Source of the DNA: Laguncularia racemosa
Taxonomy: Eukaryota > Streptophyta > Magnoliopsida > Myrtales > Combretaceae
Direction: 5' to 3'
Assembly: GCA_037954665.1 (NCBI GenBank)
Contig: JBBMOL010000016.1
Span: 2,046,001 to 2,110,000, forward strand
Length of the DNA stretch: 64,000 nt
Part shown: in pieces, positions 11,613-23,539 of the stretch
Numbering within the stretch: the first letter of the stretch is position 1
How the letters are laid out: each line of letters begins with the position of its first letter
Notes under the pieces: model-generated
What the model was told of the DNA's origin: nothing
Database searches by the model: none
The model's input: the letters and a program-made list of their open reading frames with translations, nothing else
Position numbers and translations under genes: made by a program

Positions 11613-11858
11613 CTAGTTGTTGAATATAAAAAGCTCATTGTCACATGACTTTAACTTTTCCTTGACTTGATCTTTCATTTGGTTGTATACCTTCTTATAA
11701 ATTATGTCCACTATACTACCATTATCAATTAGTATATTGCAAACATCAAAATCAACAATACAAACTTGGATTACAAGAGCATCATTATGGGAAACAAAGA
11801 TACCCTCAAGGTCATCACTTGAAAAGGTGATTATGGTGTTGACTTTTGGTTGTTTCAT
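11613..11858 (-). pseudogene. Aspartic protease of Tat-like element (broken)
   Basis: Open frame of 81 codons with the Tat-lineage protease pattern: SSDDLEGIFVSHNDALVIQV, then FDVCNILIDNGSIVDIIYKK. The catalytic triad position reads D-N-G instead of D-S/T-G. In an intact element this enzyme cuts the Gag-Pol polyprotein inside the particle. The frame is cut off from gag and RT by stops. Confidence 0.75.
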
Positions 11859-11949
11859 CCAAGTACTAATTACATTATGGTAATTTCTTGACCGAGTATA
11901 ACCCTTGCTTTAGGAGATTGACCATCCCTCAGCAATTGGTCCTCCCACT

Positions 11950-13100
11950 ATTGTGTTGATGGTTCCTTTAGTAGGACGAGCTTCTTGCTCTTACTATGTT
12001 TCTTCTTTATCTCAATAACCTTGTTTTGGAGGTCGATCAGCTTCTATGATGTACTCCTATAGATACGCTCATTGGATAAGGTCTTTTAAAGCATTTATTA
12101 ATTAGGTGCAATTCTCAGTATTGTGGCCCCTATTGAAATGGAAATAACAATACATATTAGAGTTTCTTTTGGAAGGATTACTCCTCATCTTGTCAAGCTA
12201 AGTGATGATGCTCTAATCTATAAAGATGCTCGAGGCTTATTTAAAGGGTATATGCTACTTATAGAAAGGGATGGCATGCTTTTTACTACCATTACCATTT
12301 CGAGCGGACCCATTACTATTTGTAATGGGGCCAAGTCTATCTTTTGTAGAGGGTCGATCTTTACCATTCTTCTTCGTATCAAGGTACTCTTACTTAGCTT
12401 ATCACTTAGCTAATATGGTGTCTTCTTGGGTGATGTAATCTTTTGCTCTTTCTTAGAAATCATTAAAGTTTTTGGGCTTATATAAGGTGAAGGAGTAGAA
12501 GAGCTAAAACCTATCCTTTACACCAATAATTGTTGCATTCATGGCGACACTCATATAGACATTGGGAATTTCGTGCATTGCTTGATTAAATCTTGAGATA
12601 CAATCCCTGTGTTTCTCATCTTGCTTTTGTCTTACGAGATTAAGCTCTTGGAAACATCAAAAGGAATTGGGCTTGAGACTTTGATCCCATGTGCACACAA
12701 CTTTCTTCAATGTTCCTAGAAAGGCTTTACAAGCTATGGCATTGGAGACACCAAGGAAACGCATTTGGGTTATATAGTAGCCTAAATACTTGAAAGGGTT
12801 AGTGGTCCTATAAAAAAACTTCAATTGAGGAATTTAAACATGTGCTAGGAGTTGCTCGTCTTAGATTTCCTACGTGAAGGGAGAATTTCCTATTGTAAAC
12901 ATATCCCATAGCTTAGGTTTCCTTGTGTTTTTTAGTTCATTAAGGCACTTGGTCATAACATCTATATCATCAATTAATTGATTAGCTAAGGACCTTATAG
13001 ACTACGCCTTAGAATTGTCACTCTTATTGTTGTTATTTTGGTTACTCCTTGCACTAGCAACTTTATTTTGGTTTTATGGCATGTTCCCATTGTATTGTGA
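11950..13100 (-). pseudogene. Gag of Tat-like element (broken)
   Basis: Minus-strand gag relic. Between stops, one frame near 12380-12880 reads as a plant gypsy Gag core (TTNPFKYLGYY, then VSNAIACKAFLGTLKKV, then LKPNSF, then HRDCISRFNQAM, then IPNVYMSVAMN). I could not see an intact zinc knuckle. The start codon is not determined. Confidence 0.65.
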
Positions 13101-13399
13101 AACACTATCACCCCGCTACTTACCACGGCGTTGAGAATGACACTAGGAACGTTTGCTAGTTTCATTAACTTGGTCTTGTAAACAACGATTCTTAACGATC
13201 AACTTGACTAGGTGCCTCTTGAGTTGTGTAACCTTATCCTCATTGCCTTGCTATGTATTTGATGGTGTAGGTGTTGCTAGTAGGTGGTTATTGTCATTAG
13301 TTAGAGGTTTGTGGCCATCAGGGACATTCTTACAAGAATTTCATCTTGATTTTATGCTAGCTATGAGTTATTGTTGGCTTAAAGACTATGGGCACCAAT
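13101..13399 (-). other. Tat-like element leader with possible primer-binding site
   Basis: Short non-coding leader between LTR and gag. Directly inside the 5' LTR the minus strand reads TTGGTGCCCATAGTC (13398 to 13384), which looks like a tRNA-complementary primer site starting TGGTGCC. I cannot assign the tRNA with confidence. Confidence 0.4.
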
Positions 13400-13816
13400 T
13401 GTTGATTGATCTTATCGCCTCAAATTAGTCTTAAGCTGGATCGGGCCTTTAAACTCACAAACTTCAACCTACAAGATGAACTAACATGAGTTATTGAGGT
13501 GCCAGAGGTGCCTCTAGCGCTTAGACTCCATTACTAAAGTTAGAAAAGCAGTGCAAGGGAATGGCAATAAAAGTTTATGGGTTATATTAGATGCCTTACC
13601 TGATTAGAGTGACCTCTTATCTATAGTGTTAGTGTAATGCTATATTTTTTGTAAGTAAATCTTCCTTGAAAACACCTTATTTATTCTAAGAAAGATTCAA
13701 TAAAGTGTGTTCCTTAAAGGAGTTAGATTACTTTCCTAATTTACTTCGACCAACTTAAGTGCTTTCTTATCTATTGCTTAACTCAATTGAGATAGGCTTT
13801 GGGCATAATGCCGACA
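13400..13816 (-). repeat. 5' LTR of Tat-like element (417 bp)
   Basis: Partner of 3578-3998. Starts TGTTGATTG and ends CCGACA on the plus strand. On the minus strand it reads TGTCGGCATT...CAACA, adjoining the putative primer site. Confidence 0.85.
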
Positions 13817-14299
13817 TAGGCCTACAAAAATTAGGGTATTAAAATTTGTGAGACATATGTACTACTTAACTAACAATTACAGATTAACCACTTGAAAGGG
13901 GTGTTTCTTCCATAATTAGGACAATAACAACTTAAATGGGAAGTGAGTCCTAGTCAATTTGATTAAAAGCCAATTAATTAATTTTAACATATCTTAGAAG
14001 CATGTATTAATTTAGTAGACGATAGCTTGGTCAAAATCCCATACATTTGATTTAGTGAACCTTTACCTTAGTGACATTTGGTCTTTTAATTAATTTATTT
14101 TTTAATTTTAATTCGCTTGAACATTTCAATTCGATTGCCTAGCTAAAGAATGAATTGATGTAATCTAGTAGTTAGTTTCTAGTCTCTAAGGACATGATCG
14201 GGTTCTCACCTATTATTTTTATTACTAAAAGTGTGATTAAATATACTCACTAGTATAAATTACGCTTTTTAAGTTCACACGTATTAATGGCCTAAAGGT
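13817..14299. other. AT-rich spacer between Tat-like and copia relics
   Basis: Non-coding DNA with no recognised gene. It may include the lost 3' end of the copia element next to it, but I find no second copy that would prove an LTR. Confidence 0.4.
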
Positions 14300-15720
14300 A
14301 CATAGTGAATATGAAGAAAGCTAAAGAAAATGTGATCGTGGGTAAAGTGAATGTCTACTTCAATGTGCTTGGCCCAATTATGAAGGCAAGGATTGTTTAC
14401 AATGATTTAAGCTAAACAACTATAAAAAAAAAAAGTGCAAGATGAAGTGAAACAGGAACATTTAAATTATGAAGCACATATGAAACCCATAATAACACCT
14501 TACTTGCAGATGCTATGCTCCTATACTCAGCTTCTACTGATGAAGCAGAAACAACAACTTCTTTCTTTGCTTTTTAAGAGACTAACAAAGTGCTAAGAAA
14601 GATAGAATAGATGGACAAAGATTTTTTATCAACTTGACACGAACCCCACTCAAAGTTAGAATAACTAAAATGTGGCAAGGAGCTAAAAGAAGAGAAGAAT
14701 AATTTTTTATCAATTGTTCCCTTTAAGCAATGTAAAACATAAACAACAACATGGAAATGAAACATTTAAAGTTGAGGGATAAATTGACATAGTTGTTGGA
14801 CCACAAATGTAATATTTAGTTAAGTAATAGTCAAATATAACAACCTTTAAAAAATTTGTCATTACATAGTAAGATCATTCAGTAAATCACCTTTCAAATG
14901 ATCAAGTCTTAAATTTTGAGGTAGAGAGACCTTAGTTGGCTTTGCTCCAATTAATCTAACATCCTAAAGAACATCAAGTAAAAATTTCCTTTGATTGAGC
15001 ATAAATCCATTTAAAGTCTAATAGATCTCAATTCCTAAGAAAAAATGTACATCTTCAAGGTCTTTAATAGTAAAAGCTTGGTTTAATGCATGTTTAAATC
15101 AATAATGGCAATGACACTCATTCCTATGATTCAGACATCATCAACATAAATGAGTATAGCAAAAAAAAAAAAAAAATCATCACTATTCAACCGTGTAAAA
15201 AGAAAATAGTCACTTTTGAGCTAACTAAATCCCAAAGAGATAATGAACTTATTGAACTATTTGTTCCATTATCTAGAAGTCTGGTTTAAACCACAAAGGG
15301 AATGAACAAGTTTACCAACTTGCCTTGGAGAAGCTAAAGAATAACCCTCAAGTGAAATCATATGGATCTCCTCATCTATATACCAATGCAAGAAGGCATT
15401 ATTCACATTAAGATGATGAATTACCCAATTTATCACTACATCAATTGCTAAAAGAATACATATAATGGATAGTTCTATAACTGGTGAAAATGTATTAGTA
15501 TAATCCAATCCTTCCACAATGATATATTCTTTTACCACAAGTTATGCATTAAATCTCTCAATTAAACCATTAACCTTGTACTTAATTTTATACACCTATC
15601 TAGAATCAATCACCTTTTTCCTCAATGGCAAAGAATCTAACTCCAAGTATGATTGGATTTTAATGCGAACAATTCTTTATTTATTGACTTAACCTAATTA
15701 GGATCTTCTTTAGGTTATTG
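14300..15720 (-). pseudogene. Copia reverse transcriptase-RNase H (broken)
   Basis: Copia RT on the minus strand, starting near 15720 (TWSLDSLPLRKKVIDS) and open from 15538 to 15269 (VEGLDYTNTFSPV, then HHLNVNNAFLHWYIDEEIHM, then LCGLNQTSR). The catalytic box YVDDV is still readable at 15148-15134. RNase H follows, with the open frame 14765-14574 (YVLHCLKGTIDKKLFFS, then DKKSLSIYSIFL) and a VSASSVEAEY stretch near 14550, ending near 14300 with a HIEVDIHF motif. Stops and frameshifts between these make it non-functional. Confidence 0.8.
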
Positions 15721-15839
15721 ATAAGTACAAGGCTTGTGTCTATAAACACACATGCTAAGGAAGTGATTGGGGGTAGACCCTAAGGGAAGTTAGAGTAGAA
15801 AATGTGTATTATATTTATAATTTTTAAGTGCAAATATTA

Positions 15840-16640
15840 TCATATAATTAAATATGGTTAAGTGGTTAGGCATTTGCTTTTACATATATAAATTCATGGG
15901 TCCATTTTCCATTAAAGTCACTTTTACTTTTTTAATTTACATTTATTGTCTGTCTCTCAATAAATTATTTTCATTCTCTTTTCCTAGTCATAACTAGAAA
16001 AATTAAATGATATTTATTCATTAGTAGCTCTATAATGAATAATTATTGCATGAAATTCTACAAGCATTTCAATCAGATTGCACAATAGTAAATAATAGTA
16101 GTCACATTATTTTATATACTAACATTTTCTTTCACTATTAATATTATGAAAACAAATGCATATTAATGAATAATAGATTATCTAATCACTTATATTGAAA
16201 AAAAAATTTGGTAACATTTATAATGAAATAATCTTGTAAATTCAATATAAGGAAAATATAAAATACTATCACTTATATCATGTTGTCCTTTTCATTTTAC
16301 TTGTAATTTTTTGTTTAAATGTTCATGATTTATTTTTGTTAACAACAAAGTTTACATGGGTTTTAATGCTTGATTTCATTTTTTATAAATCAATAGTTAC
16401 ATTTCAATTAATATATATGCTTCGATGAAGAGTTAAAAAATTTATTCTTTTAGCCTCTTATAAAGTGTATCTAGTACCTATGATTATTATACAAAAGAAA
16501 TTTAAATTTTCCTTTCTATTTAGTGTATTAGATAGTGTTGAAGGTTTACATATTAAAAAAATCCTTCTATATATAAAAAATGCATTATAATTGCAATAAT
16601 AACTGGATATTTTTCTACATATAATTCTAACGTTAATCTA
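15840..16640. repeat. AT-rich non-coding segment between copia RT and integrase (left end of duplicated block A)
   Basis: No coding potential. It starts with a stretch that loosely resembles a tRNA-derived promoter (GGTTAAGTGGTTAGG, then CATGGGTCCA about 40 bases later). The whole segment is repeated at 49,169-50,030 in the second block copy, where no RT flanks it. This is the point where homology between the two copies begins. Confidence 0.55.
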
Positions 16641-16959
16641 AATACTATAAGTTTGGTCCCTCCAGTAATACCATTTTATGTTCTTCTTGGAAGTGACATA
16701 ATCCTTAGGAAAATTTCTAAAAGAATGGTCTTGGAAGAGAGGATATAAAAAATGTGATCTAGATGAATTTGAAAGTGTAAGCTAAGAGTGAATGAACTTA
16801 GTTAAACACCATAGATAAAGTCTTTAATCTAAGTACATAAGTGTTTGACTCTACTTGATTGTCAAAAAATTGGCTAATTATCAAAATTATCAGAAACAAA
16901 AGTTTGGCACTTAGGAGCAACAAGTTCAAAATTTGTAGAGATAGGTGTAGAAAGAAGAG

Positions 16960-17560
16960 CAGAACATTGCTCTTCATGTGCATCAAACATAGAATCAATA
17001 ATAAATAAAATAGACCCATCATCATTTGAAGTAGATTGATGATGAGAATCTAACTGAAAGGAAATTTATGTTCATGAAAGACTATATCATGGCTAATAAA
17101 CAATTGATTTGTATTGTGATTATATAATTTGTAGCCTTTTTTACTTGAAAAGTATCCTAAAAAATACATCTTTGAGCTCTAGCATCAAATTTATCACACG
17201 AATTAGCAATAGTAGATGCATAGCATAAGCAATCAATCGTTCTAAGGTCTAAATATGAAGGAATTTTATGGAATAAAAGTTGATATGGAGTTTTCTATCC
17301 CAAAGATTGAATTAGCGGTCTATTAATGAAGAATGTTGTTGTTAGGACACTTTCTCCACAATTTTTTTTTTTAGGTAAATTGGCATCAAATGAAGAGCAT
17401 GAGCTATGTCTAATAAGCGCCTATGTTTTTGTTCAGCCACATCATTTTGTTGTGTTGTGTAAACATTACTTCGTTGGTAAACAATTTTGGCAATCATAGG
17501 AAACAAATTCACTACCATTGTCAATTTTGATTACTTTTGGTGAGGTAAGAAAATGGTCCT
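16960..17560 (-). pseudogene. Copia integrase (broken)
   Basis: Integrase core and C-terminal part on the minus strand. The open frame 17524-17342 carries the end of the core (VYTTQQNDVAEQKHRRLLDI, the region of the catalytic Glu). Downstream, between stops, PSYLDLRTIDCLCYAS, then DKFDARAQRCIF is readable (about 17260-17150). This is the usual copia sequence after the catalytic core. The paralogue in block B lies near 54,700-55,150. Confidence 0.75.
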
Positions 17561-17847
17561 TAACATAAGAAAGAAAAGTGTTTAAAGTGTTTAAGGTTTG
17601 GTATTTGAAATGAAGCAAATATGTCTATGTACATCTGCTCATATCATCAACTATTGTTATGGAAACATTATCACTTAGAATTGATGGTGTATTATAAGGT
17701 CTACAAGTTAAGCATTTGGACAATTTCAAGTCTTTATTTATACTCATGAATGTATTATGCTTTAAAGGAAACATGTCCTAATTAGTTATGCAATAATTTT
17801 AAAGACATTTCATTACTAGAAACATCATTAGAAATGGAGCTTTGTTC

Positions 17848-18620
17848 CTATGATAAAGAAAATGACTCAAAACAAGCAATGCTTGGTTTTGAAATTATCA
17901 CATAGAGGCTAAGTTGAGCATCAACTTTCACTAAATATTTCTTAAAGATCAAGTCTTGAAACAAATATTGGTTAGGATTAAAAATTGCACACATGTTAAA
18001 ATAACCAAGTAACTTACTAACAAAAAGTAAATTATAACGAACATCTAATACTAATATCACCTTTTTAAGTAATATATGTTTATTTATTTAAAAATCTATA
18101 GGATAATTTGTTACAAATTGGGTATCATTTGGTCCAAAGCTCCTGTGCTTAAAATCTACTCACTTATTAAGCTATCATTATTGTGTAAAGTTGTGAAAGA
18201 AGCAATATGTGAAACTTTTCCTGCAAAGTTCACGGTTGAAACATGCATGTTATCCTTCACTTGTTGCTTTCCTTTTAGCATTCTCACAACTTCATTGCAT
18301 ACCTTTGAGATAAAATCTTTTTCATTTTCCACTAATCTATTAACATTCTCTATAAGAACTTGTTCATCAAAAGATGTATCATTCTATCACTCCACTTGAG
18401 CCACAAATTTGGCACTTTTTTTGTCCCTTGTATTATTGTTAAAATTGCAAATCAATTGTACAATTTTACTGATTCTATACATTCTGACTTTACGTAGAAT
18501 CACAAGTTACAATCCCTTAAATCCTTACACTAGTTGGAATTTAAAGCATTTTCAATACTATGTTGAGTTCTTTTATAATGAGGACAACTTATTTTATTGT
18601 CCATCTTCCCTTTCCTATCA
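17848..18620 (-). pseudogene. Copia gag C-terminus, protease and pre-integrase segment (broken)
   Basis: The open frame 18060-17848 is the typical copia stretch before integrase (VRYNLLFVSKLLGYFNMCAI, then NQYLFQDLIFKK). Just upstream, near 18115-18160, a degenerate protease motif ILSTGALDQMIPN is readable in frame, with the D-S-G active site lost. From 18180 to 18620 the minus strand reads as a Lys/Glu-rich Gag tail with a decayed CCHC knuckle. Homologous, equally decayed sequence lies at 55,640-56,560. Confidence 0.65.
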
Positions 18621-18935
18621 TTCTCATCATTAATTTGCATCCCTTGATAAGTTCTTGTATGAAAAGCTAAACTCTCATCATTCCTTCTAAATATTCTTGT
18701 CATTTACTTTTTCCATATATTATTTTCAAATGTAGTTTATTTCACCAAAGAATAAGGGAGTTAATATCTTTTTGAGTAATATAACATATGTTATTTTAGA
18801 CATTTGGGATTTTTGCATAGTATTATCTAAAATATATTGATCTTATATTAATAATCCATCTTATATAGTTGCCCATCATTTGGAATTTGGGAAGGAGTTA
18901 TGGTATATATTGTGGAACATACACATGTAATATTA

Positions 18936-18940
18936 GAACA
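18936..18940. other. Target-site duplication, left side of Athila-like element
   Basis: GAACA here and AAACA at 26875-26879. The paralogous empty site near 56,911 reads TTGAACACCAT, confirming GAACA as the original target, with one later substitution on the right side. Confidence 0.8.
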
Positions 18941-20396
18941 TGATGGGTCGATTTTTCGATCGTATCAAATTATAAATTTATATATCCAAAGAAATCTAAC
19001 GACCTAGTTAAGGAAGTGTATCTATGTAATGTAGTATAGATTGTAATGGGTGTCGTTCTCAAGGATCTTAAAAATAATTACCAGTATTACTGTTTTTCTA
19101 CTATCTAGTCTAAATCTTAATGTGAGATTAATAAATTGAATTACTAATTAACTAATCTAATAACCTTAAGATTAATTACAATCGTTGTAATAAATAAATT
19201 CAATCATAAAGATATATCCTTTTATCTTGATCTACTATAAACCATAGCTTTCTTATAATAATGTATTGATTAACAATTTGTTTATGTTTTTCACTGCAGA
19301 AATTCTTAATTAAACTAATTACTCGCCGAATTAATTAATTAATAACCTTATATGGAATAGTGGAGACCTCTCCCTCACTATTGCCCTATAAGATTTTATT
19401 AAGTTCATAATTCCTAATTAAAGATCAAATCTTTACGTAGAAAATTGAAGTTTTCCTACCTCTAGGTAAAATATGCAATCTTTCTATTCATGAAGATCTA
19501 TCCTATTAGATGTGACCTTTCTCTATCTAACAAGAATCAGACATGTAATCAATTTAGGGGTAGAAATTAATCACACAACAATTAAAATACATGAATAGAT
19601 ACATAGTCATAAACTTTTCATTAATTAATAAATAATTCAATTGCATGATTTAATGTTTCACAAGATGCAGAGTAAATAAATCTACTCCTCTATGGAATTT
19701 ACAATAATCACAAGAATTCTAGAGAAGTAATAAGAATTCATGATGAAAAGAATAAACCCTCATAAGCGTTTTGTGATTTCCGATGATGCTCCAGCGATTT
19801 CTCCCTACAGATTCGTAATTTTGCTCTCCTAAGGTTTTTAGTGTGGCAGTGAGAAAAAATAAATCTAGCTCCCTAATTTTTGTAATAAAGCAAGTATTTA
19901 TAGTATAAGAAATAAGGTAGTATATATGGCCTAGTGCACACCCGTGCTTGAGGCCATATACATTGGAAAAAAAGAAATTTTGGCATTCCGGGTTCTACAT
20001 GGTCTCTTACATGGCCATGTTCGGGGTTGTGCACTCTGGAATTCCTTCATTTTCTTCTCTAAGCAAATTTCTTCCTTCAATACTACCCTCTACACAACTT
20101 GTGCAACGGCCAGGGCATAATTTCACTATGCATTCTGATCACTTTTTGCCCTCTAGCACTGGTGTCAGTATGGTCATGTTGAAGGTTATGTAAACGTGAA
20201 AATCACCTTTTCTTATATTTTTCCAAATTTCGTCTCATTTTCACTTTAGCCTTCTTTAAATTTTTAAATTACACTCTTTAAACCCTGAAATCAAATATTA
20301 AGTACTTAAGTTTCTTTTTCTTAATAAATTCACACAAAATTCATAAAACATAATATTCAATAAATACTAAAAATAAGGTTCTTTTAAAACTTATCA
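18941..20396 (-). repeat. 3' LTR of Athila-like element (1456 bp)
   Basis: Plus strand TGATGGGTC ... ACTTATCA. Aligned along its length to 25430-26874, with similarity in the high-80s percent by eye. A TATA-like box (minus strand TATAAATAC) lies at 19902-19894. Between 19,930 and 20,190 there are degenerate CGTG/GGCC palindromic words like those in the gypsy G1 and G2 LTRs. Confidence 0.9.
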
Positions 20397-20411
20397 AACT
20401 TCCCTATACTT
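20397..20411 (-). other. Polypurine tract of Athila-like element
   Basis: The minus strand reads AAGTATAGGGAAGTT immediately before the 3' LTR start TGATAAG. This is the expected site for plus-strand priming. Confidence 0.65.
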
Positions 20412-22470
20412 AACCGTTTGCTTGTCTTCAAGTAAAAAAAATAAGGACAAGAGAAAGACCTTATCATCAATTATACTCATTATGAACTTCAATTCACAAG
20501 CAGCATTCTTTACTCAATTAATTTTTAGTGACTTGTTAATGCCTATTGCTTAAACTTACCATAATTGTATATATACCTAACATATAGTAATTAGACTTTT
20601 CATATTAATCCAAGTAAATTAAGTCATTACCCTCATTGCTTAGCAACCACTTTCAAAGTCATGAAAGAAATAACAAATCAAATAGAGCCCAAGTTGCTCA
20701 GTTGCATTTTGCCACTTACCAAAAAGTATATACAACATTCAATTATTTTTCAAAGCACAATAACAAGAAGTGAAAGTATATGGTATCTATTATTCCCCTG
20801 AATTGTTTTCCTTTTTCTTTCAAGTCTCTTTAATTTTTTTTTTATACAAATGGATAAAACCAAGTAACCCATGTAGTGAGCTTTCAACCAATAATCTTGG
20901 GCTCATCACCCAAGTTAATAGATGTTATTCTCTTAATAGAGGGCATCCTTACGAGTTTATTTACTCGAGTTACACGTCTTGCTAAACTTGCCTTTTTGAT
21001 ATCCTTTAAAGTTATGGTAATTTTATTAGTTGGTTGATCCTAGGACAAACGACCTTAGGTGACCAAGTTTTAATGGAATCCCACCGAACCTCCTTTACCT
21101 TAACACACAAGGATTTAATATTGATATTTATTATTTTCAAAGAGACCATTTCAAAAAGAATTACTAAGTTAACAATTTCACATGTCCTTTTCACAAAAGG
21201 TTGAAAGAGTTCTCAAAATGATTGAATATTAAATATACCAATTAGTGAGCTTAAAAACACAACTAATTCACTTGAAACTAAGGATTTCCATTTACTTCAT
21301 AACCCTAAATTCAACTATTAACAGCAAATAGATTTACTTTACTTAGATTTCATCCTAAAACTCTAGCTAATTATACCAAGCCCAACAATAGGTGAGTAAA
21401 GCACACAAAGTCACTACTTTTACATATATGTGTACAAGAATGCTACTTTTACATTTTAATGAGTACAATTTCAAGGTTTCCACTTTTCAATAATAGACAA
21501 TCAAGATTAAAGTTCAATTGCAAACTCGTAACTAAGGAAAAATTGATCAACAAGAGCATAAGGTATATAAATAATTCAGAACCTAATGTCTTCTATCTTT
21601 ATATCCCTTCCTCACACTTATTTAAAACATTGTCTCCAATGTCTTCCTTACATTTATTTAAGACATTGTCTCCAATGTCTTCCCAAAGTAAGCACACATA
21701 AGGAAAAAGAAAAGAGATAAAAGAAAAAGGACACTAAGGACTTCCTCAGTTTTCATCATTAGCAAGTTGTGAATTAAGCAAAGCAAAAATTGTGCAACAT
21801 CGACCCTAAAAAAAAGACGAAAACACAAAAACTAAAAAAATAAAAACGGAAGTTAGCCTATCATAGTCTATAGAATAAAACATTCAGCAAATTAAGTTAA
21901 AGAGTCTTCCTATAAGGGAGCTCAATTAGTTACAAAGCGTATGCAAAAAATAGAACAAGAGGTAAAATAAAAGAAATAGTAAGGGAGGGAGGAAAACACA
22001 AATATATATACATGGAAACTCTACTTCGACTTCTACATGGCCATGCCCGGGCTATGCAGGGCTTTAAAAAGTGGCTAGAAGTTCCTCTTCATGTGTAGAC
22101 TACTTGAGCATTGCTTGTGCTCAAGGTTGTGCAAATGCTTAAAAAGTGTATAGAAATCAAGCAAAAACTTTCTAAGCTATTTGATTCGTGTGTTTGTTCA
22201 GTGTGCACCTTGACATAGGTGAAAAAGCATAAAAAAGACTTACCAAGCACACTTGAGAAGTAAAGTTTGAATTTTCTTACTTGATTGATGCTTTCCCATA
22301 CTTAAGGATTAACTCTCATTCCCCTCAAGTAGGCTCACTTCCCTACAAATCTGCAATTTTTTTTTTAAAGAAAGACTTACGATAGTGAAATAAAAATGAA
22401 ACAAAAAAAGACTTAAAATACCTAGATTAGTCATGGGTTTCCTCCCAAGAAGTATACTTTTTTAATGTTG
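20412..22470. other. Athila-like element, non-coding 3' region
   Basis: About 2 kb between the integrase remnant and the 3' LTR. Complete Athila elements may carry an env-like ORF here; I see no such frame. It contains a 36-bp direct repeat at 21608-21679 and, near 22,030-22,140, words resembling the LTR palindromes. Only short open frames without recognisable content occur. Confidence 0.5.
21608..21679. repeat. Two-copy 36-bp tandem repeat
   Basis: Copies at 21608-21643 and 21644-21679 differ at about three bases. Each ends with ACATTGTCTCCAATGTC, which itself contains the inverted pair ACATTG/CAATGT. Confidence 0.8.
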
Positions 22471-22479
22471 TTGGCTCGA

Positions 22480-22790
22480 CATCCTTCACTTTTTTTTAGC
22501 TAAATATCTGGTAATTGGACTATAGACTCCTCTCGATATTCATGTTCTCTTTCATCTCTCATGTACAACTTTAGTCTATGACCATTCACTTTAAAATCAT
22601 CATGCTCCAAGTGTTTGAGCTCCACTATGCTAAGTTAGAAGACCTTCTTAACTACAAAAGGACCAAACCATCTTGATTTCAATTTTTTGGAGAAAAAGTT
22701 TTAATTGAGAAGTAAACAAAAACACTTAGTCCCCATCTGTAAACTCCCTTGGATGGCAGATGTGCATATCATGATATTTCTTCGTCCTCT
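22480..22790 (-). pseudogene. Integrase C-terminal remnant of Athila-like element
   Basis: The minus strand between stops reads the usual Athila-type end of integrase: TSQLKLF near 22,700, a W-S/F-x-F-V-V-K-K-V stretch near 22,660, then FKVNGHRLKLYM near 22,570. The rest of integrase, RNase H and RT are absent. About 40 bases upstream in the element's sense lies the end of the Gag-protease frame (22831), so a deletion of several kb joins the two. Confidence 0.65.
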
Positions 22791-22830
22791 CTTTGTATAT
22801 CTTCATATTCTCATATGCTTACCTTCTTTA

Positions 22831-23539
22831 CTAATCTCTTTGAGGTGTAACTTCTTCTATAGCATTAAGTTGCTCAATGAATGCATCAACTTCTAGGTTA
22901 TCCATCTCTTTCTCCTCTCCTGGTGTCAAGCTTAGTTTTAACTCATCCTTACACAAGATCTCTTCAATATGCTCATCTACTAAAGAATCAACAACATCGA
23001 CAAAATAACATGAATCATCAACACAAATGGAGTGTTTTATGGCTGCAACTATTTTAATTACCAACTCTTCATCTCTTATTTTTAGTGTAATCTTACCTTC
23101 CTCCACATCAGTCACTACCCTAGCAATAGCAAGGAATGGTCTTCTGAGGATTAAGGGCGTATCCCTTGTCCTCATCCATGTCCAGAATCACAAAATTAAT
23201 AGGGTATATGAAGTTTCCTACCTTTACCAAGACATCCTCAATGATTCCTTTGGGGATTTTCACATATCAGTCAGCAAGTTGTAGGCTCATTCTAGTAGGA
23301 TTTGGGTTAGCTAAACCTAATTTCTTAAAGAAAGAGTATGGAATTAGATTAACACTTGCCCCAAGATCGGCCAGGGCTTCATCAACTGAAATATTACCAA
23401 CCAAACACGAAATTGTAAAACTTCCTAGATCCTTTAGCTTTGGAGGAAGTTTGTTTTGAATGATGGATGAGTAGTTTACTTCGAGTTCTATTGTAGAAAC
23501 ATCCTCCAACTTCCTCTTTTTAGATAAGAGTTCCTTCAA
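22831..23539 (-). pseudogene. Protease region of Athila-like Gag-Pol (broken)
   Basis: Two overlapping minus-strand frames. 23539-23267 (90 codons) has the Athila-type protease: KLPPKLKDLGSFTISCLVGN, then ALADLGASVNLIPYSFFKKL, where the active-site D-L-G-A-S is kept, then LGLANPNPTRMSLQLAD. 23175-22831 (114 codons) continues with the downstream linker (LRRPFLAIARVVTDVEEGKI, then CYFVDVVDSLVDEHIEE). A frameshift and a premature stop lie between them. In a complete element this part would lead into RT, which is missing here. Confidence 0.82.

Larger units (their letters stand above)
3578..13816 (-). mobile_element. Tat-lineage Ty3/gypsy retrotransposon, old and decayed
   Basis: A 10.2 kb element on the minus strand with LTRs at both ends (13400-13816 as 5' LTR, 3578-3998 as 3' LTR), about 80% alike by eye. 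The order on the minus strand is LTR, gag, protease, reverse transcriptase, RNase H, integrase, a long 3' region, LTR. Protein fragments resemble the Tat/Ogre/Retand group. The long region between integrase and 3' LTR carries an antisense ORF, as known for some Tat-lineage elements. No clear 5-bp target-site duplication was found (3573-3577 against 13817-13821). Confidence 0.85.
14300..18940 (-). mobile_element. Ty1/copia retrotransposon relic A
   Basis: Minus-strand copia element in the order gag, protease, integrase, reverse transcriptase, RNase H, all broken. Integrase ahead of RT is diagnostic for copia. An AT-rich ~0.8-0.9 kb segment (about 15,840-16,640) separates integrase from RT and looks like a later insertion. 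The gag-to-integrase half has a paralogue at 54540-56290. No LTR pair can be defined. The Athila-like element has inserted at its upstream side (18941). Confidence 0.82.

Noticed and set aside
3573..13834. ATTAG as target duplication of the Tat-like element
   Set aside because: ATTAG at 3573-3577 recurs at 13830-13834, but 14 bases away from the LTR end defined by alignment.
15840..15930. Possible tRNA gene
   Set aside because: No complete cloverleaf, weak B box, no acceptor stem pairing seen. Reported only as a possible SINE-like piece.
18076..18633. Two plus-strand open frames of 107 and 74 codons
   Set aside because: They lie opposite the decayed copia gag/protease, and their residues show no recognisable family.
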